DNA of 57,176 bases from Stenotrophomonas raiganjensis (SeqCode) (GCF_030658505.1 NZ_JAUTXR010000165.1:1-57176); one strand, 5' to 3'; shown: positions 16,723 through 25,169, counted from the stretch's first letter. Notes: generated from the letters alone by a model not told the origin. Program-made: numbers and translations.

Positions 16723-16741
16723 GTATACCCTATGGGGGTAT
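16723..16741. promoter_or_regulatory. Candidate DmeR operator
   Basis: GTATACCCTATGGGGGTAT contains ATACCC/GGGTAT inverted repeats with a G-tract, the type of site bound by RcnR/CsoR-family repressors. It lies 10 bp upstream of dmeR and 22 bp upstream of dmeF. Confidence 0.65.
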
Positions 16742-16763
16742 CCTTCCACCCTCTGGTCTCCGC

Positions 16764-17735
16764 ATGCACCTGGACGCCCTCGCCGCTGCCCGTCGCCACG
16801 AACACCACTTCGACGACGGTAACCCGCTGGCCGAACGCAACACCCGCCGCGCCCTGTGGCTCACCGTCAGCATGATGCTGGTGGAGATCGTCGGCGGCTG
16901 GTGGTTCAACTCCATGGCCGTGCTCGCCGACGGCTGGCACATGAGTTCGCACGCACTGGCGCTGGGCCTTTCGGTGTTCGCCTACCGCTGCGCACGCCGC
17001 TACGCGCACGACCCGCGCTTCGCCTTCGGCACCTGGAAGATCGAGATCCTGGCCGGCTATACCAGCGCCATCGCCCTGCTCGGCGTCGCCGCCCTGATGG
17101 CCGTGCAATCGCTGGAGCGGCTGTGGGTACCGGCGCCGATCCACTACAACGAAGCCATCGCCATCGCTGCGGTCGGGCTGGGCGTGAACCTGCTGTGTGC
17201 CTGGTGGCTGCACGACAGCCCGGGCCACGCGCATCACCATCATGGGCATGGGCACGACCATGACCACGCGCATGATCACGATCACCACGATCACGGCCAT
17301 GCGCACGGTCACGACCTCAACCTGCGCTCGGCCTACGTGCACGTGCTGGCCGACGCCGCCACTTCGGTACTGGCCATCGTCGCCCTGCTCGGCGGCAAGC
17401 TGCTGGGGCTGACCTGGCTGGATCCGGTGATGGGCCTGGTCGGCGCCGTACTGGTCACGGTCTGGGCGATCGGCCTGCTGCGCGACAGCGGCCGCATCCT
17501 GCTCGACGCGCAGATGGACGCGCCGGTGGTGGCCGAAGTCCGCGAAGTGATCGAGCAGGGCCCGTGGCCGGCACGCCTGGCCGACCTGCACGTCTGGCAG
17601 GTCGGCCGCGGCAAGTACGCGGTCAGTGCCAGCGTGGTCACCAGCGATGCCAGCCTGGATGCCGATACCGTGCGCAACGCGCTGGCCATCCACGAAGAGC
17701 TGGTGCACGTGACGGTGGAGATACACCGCAGCTGA
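16764..17735 (+). CDS. dmeF: CDF-family Co/Ni exporter
   Basis: 323 residues and six transmembrane helices. Helix 2 has SMAVLADGWHMSSHALAL, the HxxxD-type metal site (ADGWHMSSHA) of the DmeF/CzcD group, and helix 5 has YVHVLADAATSVLAI. Between helices 4 and 5 is a His/Asp-rich loop of about 35 residues (HAHHHHGHGHDHDHAHDHDH and onward), and the N-terminus has HEHHFD. The C-terminal cytoplasmic domain (MDAPVVAEVREVIE to VTVEIHRS) is the usual ferredoxin-like metal-sensing fold. It exports divalent cations (Co2+, Ni2+, possibly Zn2+) by proton antiport. Pairing with dmeR supports Co/Ni over Zn. Confidence 0.88.
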   Translation: MHLDALAAARRHEHHFDDGNPLAERNTRRALWLTVSMMLVEIVGGWWFNSMAVLADGWHMSSHALALGLSVFAYRCARRYAHDPRFAFGTWKIEILAGYTSAIALLGVAALMAVQSLERLWVPAPIHYNEAIAIAAVGLGVNLLCAWWLHDSPGHAHHHHGHGHDHDHAHDHDHHDHGHAHGHDLNLRSAYVHVLADAATSVLAIVALLGGKLLGLTWLDPVMGLVGAVLVTVWAIGLLRDSGRILLDAQMDAPVVAEVREVIEQGPWPARLADLHVWQVGRGKYAVSASVVTSDASLDADTVRNALAIHEELVHVTVEIHRS

Positions 17736-17759
17736 GCCTGCGCGACTGCGGTCGAATCT

Positions 17760-17856
17760 GTAGAGCCGAGCCCATGCTCGGCTTGCCGTTGCCCTTGTAG
17801 CGCCGAGCCATGCTCGGCTGTCGCAGGCCATCAGCCGAGCACGGGCTCGGCTCTAC
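17760..17856. repeat. Three SMAG REPs
   Basis: 17760-17785 and 17797-17821 are forward GTAG units of the GCCGAGC(C)CATGCTCGGC type. 17832-17856 is the same family in reverse (ending CTCTAC). They lie between convergent dmeF and the small membrane-protein gene. Confidence 0.9.
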
Positions 17857-17858
17857 AG

Positions 17859-18143
17859 TCAGAGCTTCAGCATCATCCGCAGCAGGTACATCAGCAGCGG
17901 CAGCGCGCTCAGCACCGCGCCACCGATGCCGATCCACGGCCAGCGCTCACCGCGCACGCGCGAGGCCACCGCCAGGCCGCCCCCTACCAGCGCCGCGCCC
18001 AGCACGCCCACACCCAGCCCGGCGGCCATGCCATTGCCGCCCGCGGCCACCGCCGCCTGCGCAGCCAACGTGCCCGCGCCCCACCCCACAGCGATGCCCA
18101 GCCAACTGGCCACGCCGCACCACGGTGCCTTGCCCTGCGCCAT
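17859..18143 (-). CDS. Small membrane protein
   Basis: 94 residues starting MAQGKAPWCGVASWLGIAVG. It has three hydrophobic segments rich in Gly/Ala (GTLAAQAAVAAGGNGMAAGL, GVGVLGAALVGGGLAVAS, GIGGAVLSALPLLMYLL) and a short basic loop between. No family recognised. AGGGG lies about 9 bp upstream of this ATG, so the ATG at 18185 was not used. Function unknown. Confidence 0.6.
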   Translation of the reverse strand: MAQGKAPWCGVASWLGIAVGWGAGTLAAQAAVAAGGNGMAAGLGVGVLGAALVGGGLAVASRVRGERWPWIGIGGAVLSALPLLMYLLRMMLKL

Positions 18144-18233
18144 CCGAAAACCCCTGTGCTCTTGCCGAATTCCTGTACGGGCCACGCCCGCGTAGTGCCT
18201 ACACTAGCCGCACCTGCCCCGTAGGGACATCCC

Positions 18234-18650
18234 ATGCGCACGCTCCGCCTGCTGCTGCCCGGTGCCCTCCTGCTGCTCATTGCCTGCGGCGACGATGCGC
18301 GGCTTCCCTTCTCCGCCGACCCCTTGCAGGGCTGCTTCGCCACCAGCGTGCGCAAACCCGCCGACTTCCGCATCGACAAGGAAGGCGGCCAGTACTTCGT
18401 TTCCTTCAGCCGCGATGGCCAGTGGCAGCGCGAACCAAACGCCCTGCACAAGGCCAGCAACAGCGAGATCGGCCGCTACTTCCGCGATGACGCCGACCAG
18501 ATCGACAGTGCGCTGATCCGCATGGCCGGCGGTTTCGGCATCTTCCATTTCAACAAGGGCGCGACGCTGAAGGGCAAGGCCAGTGATAGTGACTACATGG
18601 CGCTGATGCTGATCGGGGCTGGGCCGGTGTATGCGGTGAAGTGCGATTGA
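18234..18650 (+). CDS. Predicted lipoprotein
   Basis: 138 residues with an N-terminal signal and lipobox: LLLLIAC-GDD, so Cys19 would be lipidated. The mature part is a single small domain with a repeated cysteine (LQGCFATSV, AVKCD), suggesting a disulfide. Asp at +2 and +3 after the Cys could favour inner-membrane retention. No known family. The gene is alone on its strand. Confidence 0.7.
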   Translation: MRTLRLLLPGALLLLIACGDDARLPFSADPLQGCFATSVRKPADFRIDKEGGQYFVSFSRDGQWQREPNALHKASNSEIGRYFRDDADQIDSALIRMAGGFGIFHFNKGATLKGKASDSDYMALMLIGAGPVYAVKCD

Positions 18651-18746
18651 GCAATGGATCAACATTCAAACTAGTAAGAAAAGTTTGAAATCTGGTCAAG
18701 TACGGTGCGGGTCACAATCTGAAAACTGAACATTGTTGAGCCTAGT

Positions 18747-18771
18747 GTCTCCGCAACCGAAGAACGGAGAC
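18747..18771 (+). promoter_or_regulatory. Hairpin covering the Shine-Dalgarno
   Basis: GTCTCCG (18747-18753) pairs perfectly with CGGAGAC (18765-18771), 11-nt loop. The GGAG Shine-Dalgarno of the gene at 18778 lies inside the right arm, so folding would block initiation. Confidence 0.4.
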
Positions 18772-18777
18772 TCGCAG

Positions 18778-19245
18778 ATGAGTAATCGCACACTGATTCT
18801 GTGTCTGGCAATCTCCACGGCCTCGCCTGCATTCGCAGAAACACCATTGAGTGTCGACAGAACGGAGCTCAGCGCCAAAGGAGAGATCATCATTGTTCGC
18901 CGTACAACTTGGCCAGACTTCGATGGTGGGCAGATTCAAGTTGATCAGCATCTGAAGCCTGATGGATTTGGACGACTGATCTATCGATACAGCGACCAGT
19001 CGGAGGCGACCAAGCTCTACCACCAAGCTTTCTGCGCTTCCATGGATATGGAACCATCTCAAGGGGAGGATACGATTGAAGGGCCGGCAGCAGGCTGGGC
19101 ATGCACTCGTGAAAACACCCCAGGGAATCCAACCTCAAAATGGAGTTCGAATGGAGTCACGATTCGTGAGCACCTCGCTGGACGTGTGCATACCAAGGCA
19201 ATGCGCATCCAATCGCGGAACCCAGTTCGCCCAGTAGGCAACTGA
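18778..19245 (+). CDS. Secreted hypothetical protein
   Basis: 155 residues with a Sec signal (MSNRTLILCLAISTASPAFAE). The mature protein is hydrophilic with two cysteines (AFCASMD, WACTRENT). Base composition and codon choice are visibly more AT-rich than the flanking genes, suggesting acquisition. No family recognised. The ATG at 18778 gives a clean signal peptide and has GGAG upstream, although within a hairpin. The 3' end is followed by a long GC hairpin. Confidence 0.65.
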   Translation: MSNRTLILCLAISTASPAFAETPLSVDRTELSAKGEIIIVRRTTWPDFDGGQIQVDQHLKPDGFGRLIYRYSDQSEATKLYHQAFCASMDMEPSQGEDTIEGPAAGWACTRENTPGNPTSKWSSNGVTIREHLAGRVHTKAMRIQSRNPVRPVGN

Positions 19246-19251
19246 TCTTAG

Positions 19252-19280
19252 GCGGCCTTCAGCCTTTCACTGAAGGCCGC
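19252..19280. terminator. Terminator-like hairpin
   Basis: GCGGCCTTCA-N9-TGAAGGCCGC is a perfect 10-bp stem 7 bp after the stop at 19245. There is no U tract, so termination efficiency is uncertain. Confidence 0.5.
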
Positions 19281-19423
19281 GTCGCGGCATCCCGTCATAC
19301 TGAGATTAGTTGCACATGCCCCATAGACCGTTGTTCTCAACGACCATGGTCAAAAATCACTCTTTCAACCCATCATGAGCCCTGCGGTACCATGCCCTCC
19401 CCCGAACCGCCCCGGTACCCGCC

Positions 19424-20266
19424 GTGCCCCATTACACCGGCCCCCTGCTGACCCGCGACAGCGCCGACACCCTACGCCGTGCCCATGACAAGGGCGCTGC
19501 CGAATGGCAGGGCTCGCTCGATCTCGGCCGCAGCGACGACAGCGTGGCGCTCGATGGCGACGGCTTCCACTTCCGTGGCCAGCCCTACCCGTGGCCGGGC
19601 AAGCTGAAGGACCGCACGCTGTATTACTGGGACGGCGAGGAATTCGCGCCGATCTCGCGCTACAGCGGCTCGCTGATCAAGCTGGTGCCGACCGAATGGG
19701 GTGCACCGACCTTCGAGATCGACGGCATCAAGATGCTGCCGACCTCCAAGCTGTCACCGTTCGAGGATGCGCGCCGCAAGGTCGAGCTGGTCGCCCCGGC
19801 CGGCAAGGTCATCCTCGATACCTGCGGCGGCCTGGGCTACTTCGCCGCCTGTGCGCTGGAAGCCGGTGTCGGCCAGATCCGCTCGTTCGAGAAGAACGCC
19901 GACGTGATGTGGCTGCGCACGCTCAACCCGTGGTCGCCGGATCCGGACTCGGCTGCGGCCGGTGGCCGCCTGCAGTTCAGCCACGGCGATGTCTCGCAGC
20001 AGATCGAACAGGTGGCCAGCAACAGTGTCGACGCGATCCTGCACGACCCGCCGCGCTTCGGCATCGCCGGCGAACTGTACTCGCAGGTGTTCTACGACCA
20101 CCTCGCACGCGTCATCCGCAAGGGAGGGCGCCTGTTCCACTACACCGGTGCGCCAAACAAACTGACCAGCGGACGTGACGTGCCACGTGAAGTAGCCAAG
20201 CGTCTGGAAAAGGCCGGTTTCAAGGCGGAACTGGCGCTTGACGGTGTACTGGCCGTCAAGCGCTGA
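19424..20266 (+). CDS. SAM-dependent methyltransferase-like protein
   Basis: 280 residues from a GTG start; no in-frame ATG lies upstream. VILDTCGGLGYFAACALEAG is a class I motif I, SFEKNADV is motif II-like, and DAILHDPPRFGIAGELYSQV contains DPPR at the motif IV position, as in several rRNA/tRNA base methyltransferases and COG2521-type proteins. RVIRKGGRLFHYTG is the post-motif strand. The N-terminal 110 residues form an extra beta-rich domain. Substrate unknown; nucleic-acid methylation is plausible from DPPR. The gene ends 3 bp before the convergent deacetylase gene. Confidence 0.75.
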   Translation: MPHYTGPLLTRDSADTLRRAHDKGAAEWQGSLDLGRSDDSVALDGDGFHFRGQPYPWPGKLKDRTLYYWDGEEFAPISRYSGSLIKLVPTEWGAPTFEIDGIKMLPTSKLSPFEDARRKVELVAPAGKVILDTCGGLGYFAACALEAGVGQIRSFEKNADVMWLRTLNPWSPDPDSAAAGGRLQFSHGDVSQQIEQVASNSVDAILHDPPRFGIAGELYSQVFYDHLARVIRKGGRLFHYTGAPNKLTSGRDVPREVAKRLEKAGFKAELALDGVLAVKR

Positions 20267-20269
20267 GCC

Positions 20270-21238
20270 TCACTCAGAATCCACCTTGGCCAGCTTCATC
20301 ACCCACATCGGCACCTCGGGTTCGCCGGCGTAGAAGTCCTTGGGCTTGTTCTCCGCCATCGCCCAGCGGTGCAGCCAGCTGGGGCCGTAGCGGCCGTTGT
20401 AGCCCTCGGCGCCGCGTGCATAGGCCGGGTCCCGCATCGCCTCATCCAGTGAGATGAAGCGATAGCCGCGCCGCTTCGTCGCCGCCACCAGTTCGGCGAA
20501 CGTGGCTGCGTTGAGTTCGTTCGCATGCATCAGCCACACCTGCGGCAGCGCGTAGCCCAGCAGCGCCTGCGACTGTTTCTCGTAGTAGTCCAGCTTGTTC
20601 AGCATGTAGGGCACGTAGCCCTTGCGCAGCTGCGCCAGCGTCGCCTCGCGGGACGGTGAATCGGGCTGCTCGTTCATCACGTTGGCATAGGCGAACGCCC
20701 ACACCCACTCGCCGTTGTCGACGGTCACCGGTGCCACGCGGTAGCCATGCTGCTTGAAGAACGCGTCCATCTCCGCGCGCTCTTCCGGTGTGCGCCCGGC
20801 GCGCAGGTAGGGATGGCGCATCCACTGCGGTTTCAGTCCGCGCTCGGCCAGCAGTGGCCGCAGCACCGTCTCGCCACGCAGGAAATCCTGCTGGAACGCA
20901 GGCATGCCCTTGGCGTTCAGATCCATGTGCGAATACGTATGGTTGCCCAGCCCATGGCCCGCATCCAGCCATTCGCGCAGCATCTGCACCCGCGCCGGCT
21001 GCACCTGGCCGTCCACCTCCAGCTTGTTCTCGTTGACGAAACCCACCACCGGCACGCCGGCCTGGCGCAGCTGGGCCATCAACGCCTCATGCCGTGCCTG
21101 CAGGTCCGGCGGCACGATTGCGTCCACCCGCGCCCAGGGCAGGTCATCGATGGTCACCGCAATCCGGCGGTCCACCTCAGCGGCCTGGACGGCCAACGAA
21201 CACAACAACAACGGCACCGCACGCAGCAACCAACGCAT
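20270..21238 (-). CDS. Periplasmic polysaccharide deacetylase (NodB domain)
   Basis: 322 residues with signal peptide MRWLLRAVPLLLCSLAVQAA. NodB motifs: IAVTIDDLPW (motif 1 Asp-Asp), LGNHTYSHMDL (HxxxH metal ligands), MRHPYLRAGRT (motif 3 Arg), and the VWLMHANELN region (motif 5 His). This is a metal-dependent carbohydrate esterase family 4 enzyme, removing N-acetyl groups from a cell-wall or capsule sugar. The ATG at 21238 has AAGGA at good spacing; the upstream ATG at 21244 overlaps that Shine-Dalgarno. Substrate not deducible. Confidence 0.88.
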   Translation of the reverse strand: MRWLLRAVPLLLCSLAVQAAEVDRRIAVTIDDLPWARVDAIVPPDLQARHEALMAQLRQAGVPVVGFVNENKLEVDGQVQPARVQMLREWLDAGHGLGNHTYSHMDLNAKGMPAFQQDFLRGETVLRPLLAERGLKPQWMRHPYLRAGRTPEERAEMDAFFKQHGYRVAPVTVDNGEWVWAFAYANVMNEQPDSPSREATLAQLRKGYVPYMLNKLDYYEKQSQALLGYALPQVWLMHANELNAATFAELVAATKRRGYRFISLDEAMRDPAYARGAEGYNGRYGPSWLHRWAMAENKPKDFYAGEPEVPMWVMKLAKVDSE

Positions 21239-21305
21239 CCGCATTTCCTTGCAAGGGCGAGGCACGGACTGTACCGCGATTACCGACGCGCGGCCGAGTG
21301 CGGGC

Positions 21306-21851
21306 TCAGCCGGCGATGTACGATGGCGGCACGTGCGCGGTCAACCACACGCCATTGGCCGATCGAAGAAAGACATGGCCGTCGGCATGCATGCGGCCCG
21401 CAGCCACACTCAGGATCACCGGCGCACCGCGGCGCGCGCCAACCCGCTGCGCGGTTTCCCGGTCCGGCGACAGGTGCACATGCTGGCGCTCACCCGGTCG
21501 CAGGCCCTGCTCGCGGATGGCCGCGACGAAGCGGGCCACCGTGCCGTGGTACAGCCACGCCGGCGGTTCGACCGGCTCCAGCCCCAGATCGACCTGGATC
21601 GAATGGCCCTGGCTGGCCCGAATGCGCAGGCCGTCTTCGCTCAATGCGAAGCGCTGCTTGTCGTTGCTCTCGACCAATGCCTGCAGCGCCGGCCGGTCCA
21701 GCACCACACCCTGGCCAGCCATGCCGCGCAGCAACGCATCGATATCGGCCCACCCTTGTGCATCCAACTGCAACCCGATCTTCTCCGGCGCGTGGCGCAG
21801 CACCAGGCTCATGAGCTTGCTGGCCTGCTTGTATGACGTATCCGTACTCAT
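21306..21851 (-). CDS. kptA: RNA 2'-phosphotransferase KptA
   Basis: 181 residues. KptA/Tpt1 family: [17 protein letters not shown] (RHxP), [22 protein letters not shown], and [20 protein letters not shown] as the distal domain. The conserved Arg-His-Arg-Arg-type active-site pattern is readable. It transfers the 2'-phosphate at an RNA splice junction to NAD+, giving ADP-ribose 1'',2''-cyclic phosphate and nicotinamide. Bacteria lack the tRNA-splicing ligation that makes such junctions, so its physiological substrate is unclear. ATGs at 21851 and 21857 are both possible. Followed on the minus strand by the deacetylase. Confidence 0.92.
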   Translation of the reverse strand: MSTDTSYKQASKLMSLVLRHAPEKIGLQLDAQGWADIDALLRGMAGQGVVLDRPALQALVESNDKQRFALSEDGLRIRASQGHSIQVDLGLEPVEPPAWLYHGTVARFVAAIREQGLRPGERQHVHLSPDRETAQRVGARRGAPVILSVAAGRMHADGHVFLRSANGVWLTAHVPPSYIAG

Positions 21852-21887
21852 CGGCATAGACTGCCGCAGTTGCAGCAAGGGCACCAG

Positions 21888-22559
21888 CTATCGTGCGGAC
21901 GAACCCGCCTGGCGCTCGCGCACGAACGCCCGCCACAACACGAGCCCGGCGGCCATCGCCCCCACCAGCAGCGCGGCCAGCACCCACGCCAGATCATCGG
22001 GATTGCGCAACAGCGCCGCGTGGCGGCCGGCAAGGATGCCGAGTACCACCCGCTGGGCCTGTGCCAGCGGCATCCTGCCGTCTGCGGCAAGATCCACCAG
22101 GCACGCCGCTGGCGACAGCGTGGCCACGCTCAACCAGGCACTCTCGTACAGGTGCAGCACCCTCAGTGACAGCGCCAGCACAAGCCCGTGCAACGCCAGC
22201 AACCCCCAGCTGGCCCGCAACAGGCGCCCCGAGGTGCGACGCAGCCGGTAGACGCAGAGTGCCATCGCCCCCAGCAAGGACAGCGTGACACCGGCAAGCG
22301 GAATCAGGTGCAGCGGATACCAGTCCTGCAGCGCATTGGAGCGTGCCATCAACTGCTCGGCCACATGCAGGCGTGCTGCCGGATCGGAGCCACCGCACGC
22401 CTCGCCCACCGGTTCCAGCAGCATATCCACACGGTAGTGGAAGAAGCCGATCGCCAACCCCACCGCCAGCAGCGCCACCAGCTGCAGTACCAGCAGGATC
22501 GGGCCGGGACCACAGATACGGCAGAAGCGGGTAGCAGCAGAGACCATCGGTTCATCCAT
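21888..22559 (-). CDS. Four-helix membrane protein
   Basis: 223 residues with about four transmembrane helices: ILLVLQLVALLAVGLAIGFF, LIPLAGVTLSLLGAMALCVY, ASWGLLALHGLVLALSLRVL and DLAWVLAALLVGAMAAGLVL. A periplasmic loop contains CGGSDPAARLHVAEQLM. No known family. The start at 22559 (MDEPMVSAATRFC) gives a normal cytoplasmic N-terminus; the frame extends to 22757, but that part is Pro/Thr-rich and unlike protein. Ends 30 bp before kptA and may be cotranscribed with it. Confidence 0.65.
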   Translation of the reverse strand: MDEPMVSAATRFCRICGPGPILLVLQLVALLAVGLAIGFFHYRVDMLLEPVGEACGGSDPAARLHVAEQLMARSNALQDWYPLHLIPLAGVTLSLLGAMALCVYRLRRTSGRLLRASWGLLALHGLVLALSLRVLHLYESAWLSVATLSPAACLVDLAADGRMPLAQAQRVVLGILAGRHAALLRNPDDLAWVLAALLVGAMAAGLVLWRAFVRERQAGSSAR

Positions 22560-22681
22560 GACAACAAGCGACCATCCTAACCAAGCGAATGCGCGGTTGT
22601 CGGCGGGCGGAAACGACAATCGCCACTTCGTCCCGGTAGGATGTCGATGCACAGGGACGGTCGTACGATGAGGTGGTGTGG

Positions 22682-23362
22682 ATGGTGACGCTGTATCTAT
22701 GGGTGCGAACACTGTTCCCGTTGCTGGTGTTCGTGCTTGCCTGGGCGCTGCTGACACGCCTGATCAAGGCCCGTGCAGCGCGCCTGCCGCGCGTTCCGTT
22801 GAACTTGCCCGAGCAGAGCAGCAGTCCACGCAGGAAGGACCGCAGCATCTATGCGCGCAAACTACGGCGCAAGCCTGGCCTGCGCACTGCAACCCGCCCT
22901 GCTACGGCACCGCGCGGCTGGCACTTCGCTGGGGTGTTCGTTGCGCTCTCGGCGTTGATCGCCGCCGTGCTGGTCATGCCCGATGGCGCACGTTTCCAGG
23001 TGATGGTCGAGAGCCTGCGCGGCTATCCCACCACCATCGCCGAGATCCATGTTGCGGCGGCGGCGCAACCGGTCATGCTGCAGCGATGGCAGCCCGCGCT
23101 CGCGCAGCTGTCGCGCCCGGTCGCGATGCGCTATCCGATCGGCCGCACCGGGGGCGAGCATGAGGCGCACGCCACGCTACCCGTGCAGGTGAAGCATCAG
23201 GCAGATCGGCTGCAGGTTGCCACGGCCGTGCCAGTGGATGCCGATGCGCTGCGCATGGAGCTTGCGCGCTTGGCGGGGCTGCCAACCGAGGCAATCACCG
23301 TCCGCCAGCGTCAGATCGCACCCTGGCTGGAATCGGGCTGGAAGCCGCTGACCGAGCGGTAA
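22682..23362 (+). CDS. Bitopic membrane protein, hypothetical
   Basis: 226 residues. An N-terminal membrane helix (LFPLLVFVLAWALLTRLI), a basic loop, a second helix (HFAGVFVALSALIAAVLVMP), and a C-terminal domain of about 130 residues with alternating strands. No recognised family. AGGTGG lies about 6 bp upstream of the ATG at 22682; a GTG at 22673 is an alternative. The stop TAA is formed by GTAA, a mutated head of a SMAG repeat. Confidence 0.6.
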   Translation: MVTLYLWVRTLFPLLVFVLAWALLTRLIKARAARLPRVPLNLPEQSSSPRRKDRSIYARKLRRKPGLRTATRPATAPRGWHFAGVFVALSALIAAVLVMPDGARFQVMVESLRGYPTTIAEIHVAAAAQPVMLQRWQPALAQLSRPVAMRYPIGRTGGEHEAHATLPVQVKHQADRLQVATAVPVDADALRMELARLAGLPTEAITVRQRQIAPWLESGWKPLTER

Positions 23363-23410
23363 CGCCGAGCCCACGCTCGGCTGCGGTAGATCCACGCCAC
23401 ACGTGGATGG
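23359..23410 (+). repeat. SMAG REPs, one with a GTAA head
   Basis: 23359-23384: GTAACGCCGAGCCCACGCTC type, head mutated to GTAA and used as a stop codon. 23386-23410: GTAG with ATCCACGCCACACGTGGAT. Confidence 0.8.
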
Positions 23411-23472
23411 CACGCATGACGGAGTCGAGCATGGCTCGACAGACAGGTCGGCCCACACTCGCCCTTGATGCA

Positions 23473-23646
23473 TCAGGACTCACGCGGCAGCTTCGCCGCC
23501 CACATGTTGTCGACCAGATTGGGGTACGGACGGCCGTTCTCTTCGGCACGCTGCCGCGCCGCCTGCTTCTGGGCCGGCGACAGCGGTTGCGATGTCTGGC
23601 CCTTGGGGTTGGGCCTCTTCCAAGGTGGTGTTCGGGAGGCACGCAT
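23473..23646 (-). CDS. 57-residue basic protein
   Basis: Translating the minus strand from the ATG at 23646 gives MRASRTPPWKRPNPKGQTSQ, then PLSPAQKQAARQRAEENGRP and YPNLVDNMWAAKLPRES, then TGA. The amphipathic, helix-forming middle and the PYPNLVDNMWA motif look like a real small protein, not a shadow. It begins 10 bp after the stop of the alpha/beta-hydrolase gene on the same strand and is probably cotranscribed. Function unknown; the basic N-terminus could bind nucleic acid (inference). Confidence 0.65.
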   Translation of the reverse strand: MRASRTPPWKRPNPKGQTSQPLSPAQKQAARQRAEENGRPYPNLVDNMWAAKLPRES

Positions 23647-23656
23647 GAGCGCAAGA

Positions 23657-24469
23657 TTACTTCTTCAGGAAGTTCAACAACGCCAGATTGAAGTGATCGG
23701 CATGGCTGGTGTTGCAGCCATGCGGCGCGCCTTCCAGGATGACGACCTCGCTGCCCGCGATGGCCCGATGCGTACGCTGGCCCGAACCTTCGAATGGCAC
23801 GATGGCGTCACTGTCACCGTGCAGGATCAAGGTCGGCACCGTGATCGTCTTCAGGTCATCGCGGAAGTCAGTCGTGGCAAAGGCCTGCATGCAGCCCAGC
23901 GCAGCCGTCTGGTCGGACTGGTGGCAAAGCGCGATCGCCGCCTGGCGTTCGTCCTCGGTGACCATCAGCTTGCCATCGGCGCTGAAGAAGTCGCGGGTGA
24001 AGCCATCGAAGAAGGCCTCACGATCCTTCTCCAGACCACGACGCATTTCATCGGCTTTCTCCTGGGTGAGCGGGCCGTCCGGGTTGTTGTCGCCACGCAG
24101 CAGGTAGGGAGGAACTGCGGCGGCGAACACCACGCTATGCAGGCAGTCCTGGCCGTGGTTGGCCACGTAGCGCGCCACTTCACCGCCGCCCATTGAAAAG
24201 CCCACCAGGGTGACATCGCGCAGATCACGCTCTTCGATCAATGCGGCCAGGTCCGCCGCCAGCGTGTCGTAGTCGTAGCCGTCGGCAGGCTTGTCGGAAC
24301 GCCCGAAGCCGCGACGGTCATAGGTGATCACCCGGTACTGGGCGTCGCTCAGGATCGGTACTTGCGTCTTCCACGCATCGGCGGACAACGGCCAGCCGTG
24401 GATCAGGATGACCGGGCGGCCATCGCCGCCGGTGTCTTCAACGTGCAGGCGGATGCGGGAAGTGGGCAT
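23657..24469 (-). CDS. Alpha/beta hydrolase, chloroperoxidase-type esterase
   Basis: 270 residues. VILIHGWPLSADAWKTQ carries the oxyanion HGWP, VITYDRRGFGRSDKP is the next conserved strand, and VGFSMGGGEVARY has the nucleophile elbow G-F-S-M-G. LILHGDSDAIVP has the acid Asp, and APHGCNTSH supplies the His. This is the signature of cofactor-free haloperoxidase/aryl esterase enzymes (cytoplasmic serine hydrolases). True substrate unknown. The small 57-residue gene follows on the same strand. Confidence 0.93.
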   Translation of the reverse strand: MPTSRIRLHVEDTGGDGRPVILIHGWPLSADAWKTQVPILSDAQYRVITYDRRGFGRSDKPADGYDYDTLAADLAALIEERDLRDVTLVGFSMGGGEVARYVANHGQDCLHSVVFAAAVPPYLLRGDNNPDGPLTQEKADEMRRGLEKDREAFFDGFTRDFFSADGKLMVTEDERQAAIALCHQSDQTAALGCMQAFATTDFRDDLKTITVPTLILHGDSDAIVPFEGSGQRTHRAIAGSEVVILEGAPHGCNTSHADHFNLALLNFLKK

Positions 24470-24689
24470 GGGGGCTCCTGTGGAAGGGCAGAGTTGCAGG
24501 TTAGTGCCCCGCCCCTATGCCGCCCGTGAGGGAATCGTGGCGCGCCATGACATGGCGTGCACAGGCTGAAGGCTGGACCGCACCGCCAAATCCCCGCTTC
24601 GTCGCGTCCCGCGCCGGTTTCGTCGCTGCACGGCGACACGGCGCGGCGGGCCGTGCCAGCCTGCATGGACCACTCCTGGGAGACTCGTC

Positions 24690-25169
24690 ATGCTGCTGCT
24701 CACCCTGCCCCTGTTGGCCGCCGGCCTGGCTGCCACCCCGACTGCACCCGGCACGTTGCGCGAGCAGATCCGCCAAGCGGACATGCAGCTGTTCGCTGCC
24801 GCGTTCGATGCCTGTGACGCCGACAAAGCCGCGTCGATGACCACCGAAGACATGGAGTTCTTCCACGACAAGGCCGGCAAGTCCGCCAGCAACCGCGACG
24901 ACTTCCGCCGCAGCGTGGCCGCGCTGTGTGAAAGCACCCGCACCAACCACACGCATCTGCGCCGTGAGCTGGTGGAAAGCTCACTGCAGGTGTTTCCGCT
25001 GCACGATGAGCGGGCGCTGGAGATCGGCGACCACCGCTTCCACGAGCGCGATGCGAAGGGTGTGGAGCATTGGACCGGCCAGGCCCGCTTCATCCAGGTC
25101 TGGCGGCGCGTGGATGGGCAGTGGCAGGTGGAACGGGTGATCAGTTACGACCATCGGCCGGCGGATTGA
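24690..25169 (+). CDS. Secreted SnoaL/NTF2-like protein
   Basis: 159 residues with a short signal peptide (MLLLTLPLLAAGLAATPTAP). ADMQLFAAAFDACDADKAAS, MTTEDMEFFHDKAGKSASNR and QARFIQVWRRVDGQWQVERV match the DUF4440/SnoaL-like cone-shaped NTF2 fold. Such proteins bind small ligands or act as enzymes; no catalytic signature stands out. Predicted periplasmic. Monocistronic. Confidence 0.75.
   Translation: MLLLTLPLLAAGLAATPTAPGTLREQIRQADMQLFAAAFDACDADKAASMTTEDMEFFHDKAGKSASNRDDFRRSVAALCESTRTNHTHLRRELVESSLQVFPLHDERALEIGDHRFHERDAKGVEHWTGQARFIQVWRRVDGQWQVERVISYDHRPAD

Noticed and set aside
17220..17310. Tandem repeat or CRISPR-like array in the His-codon tract
   Set aside because: The CAC/CAT/GAC repetition encodes the His/Asp-rich metal loop of DmeF; it is in frame and not an array.
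17760..17856. Possible CRISPR array from spaced GCCGAGC repeats
   Set aside because: Units are hairpin REPs with GTAG heads in both orientations, without unique spacers of constant length or cas genes.
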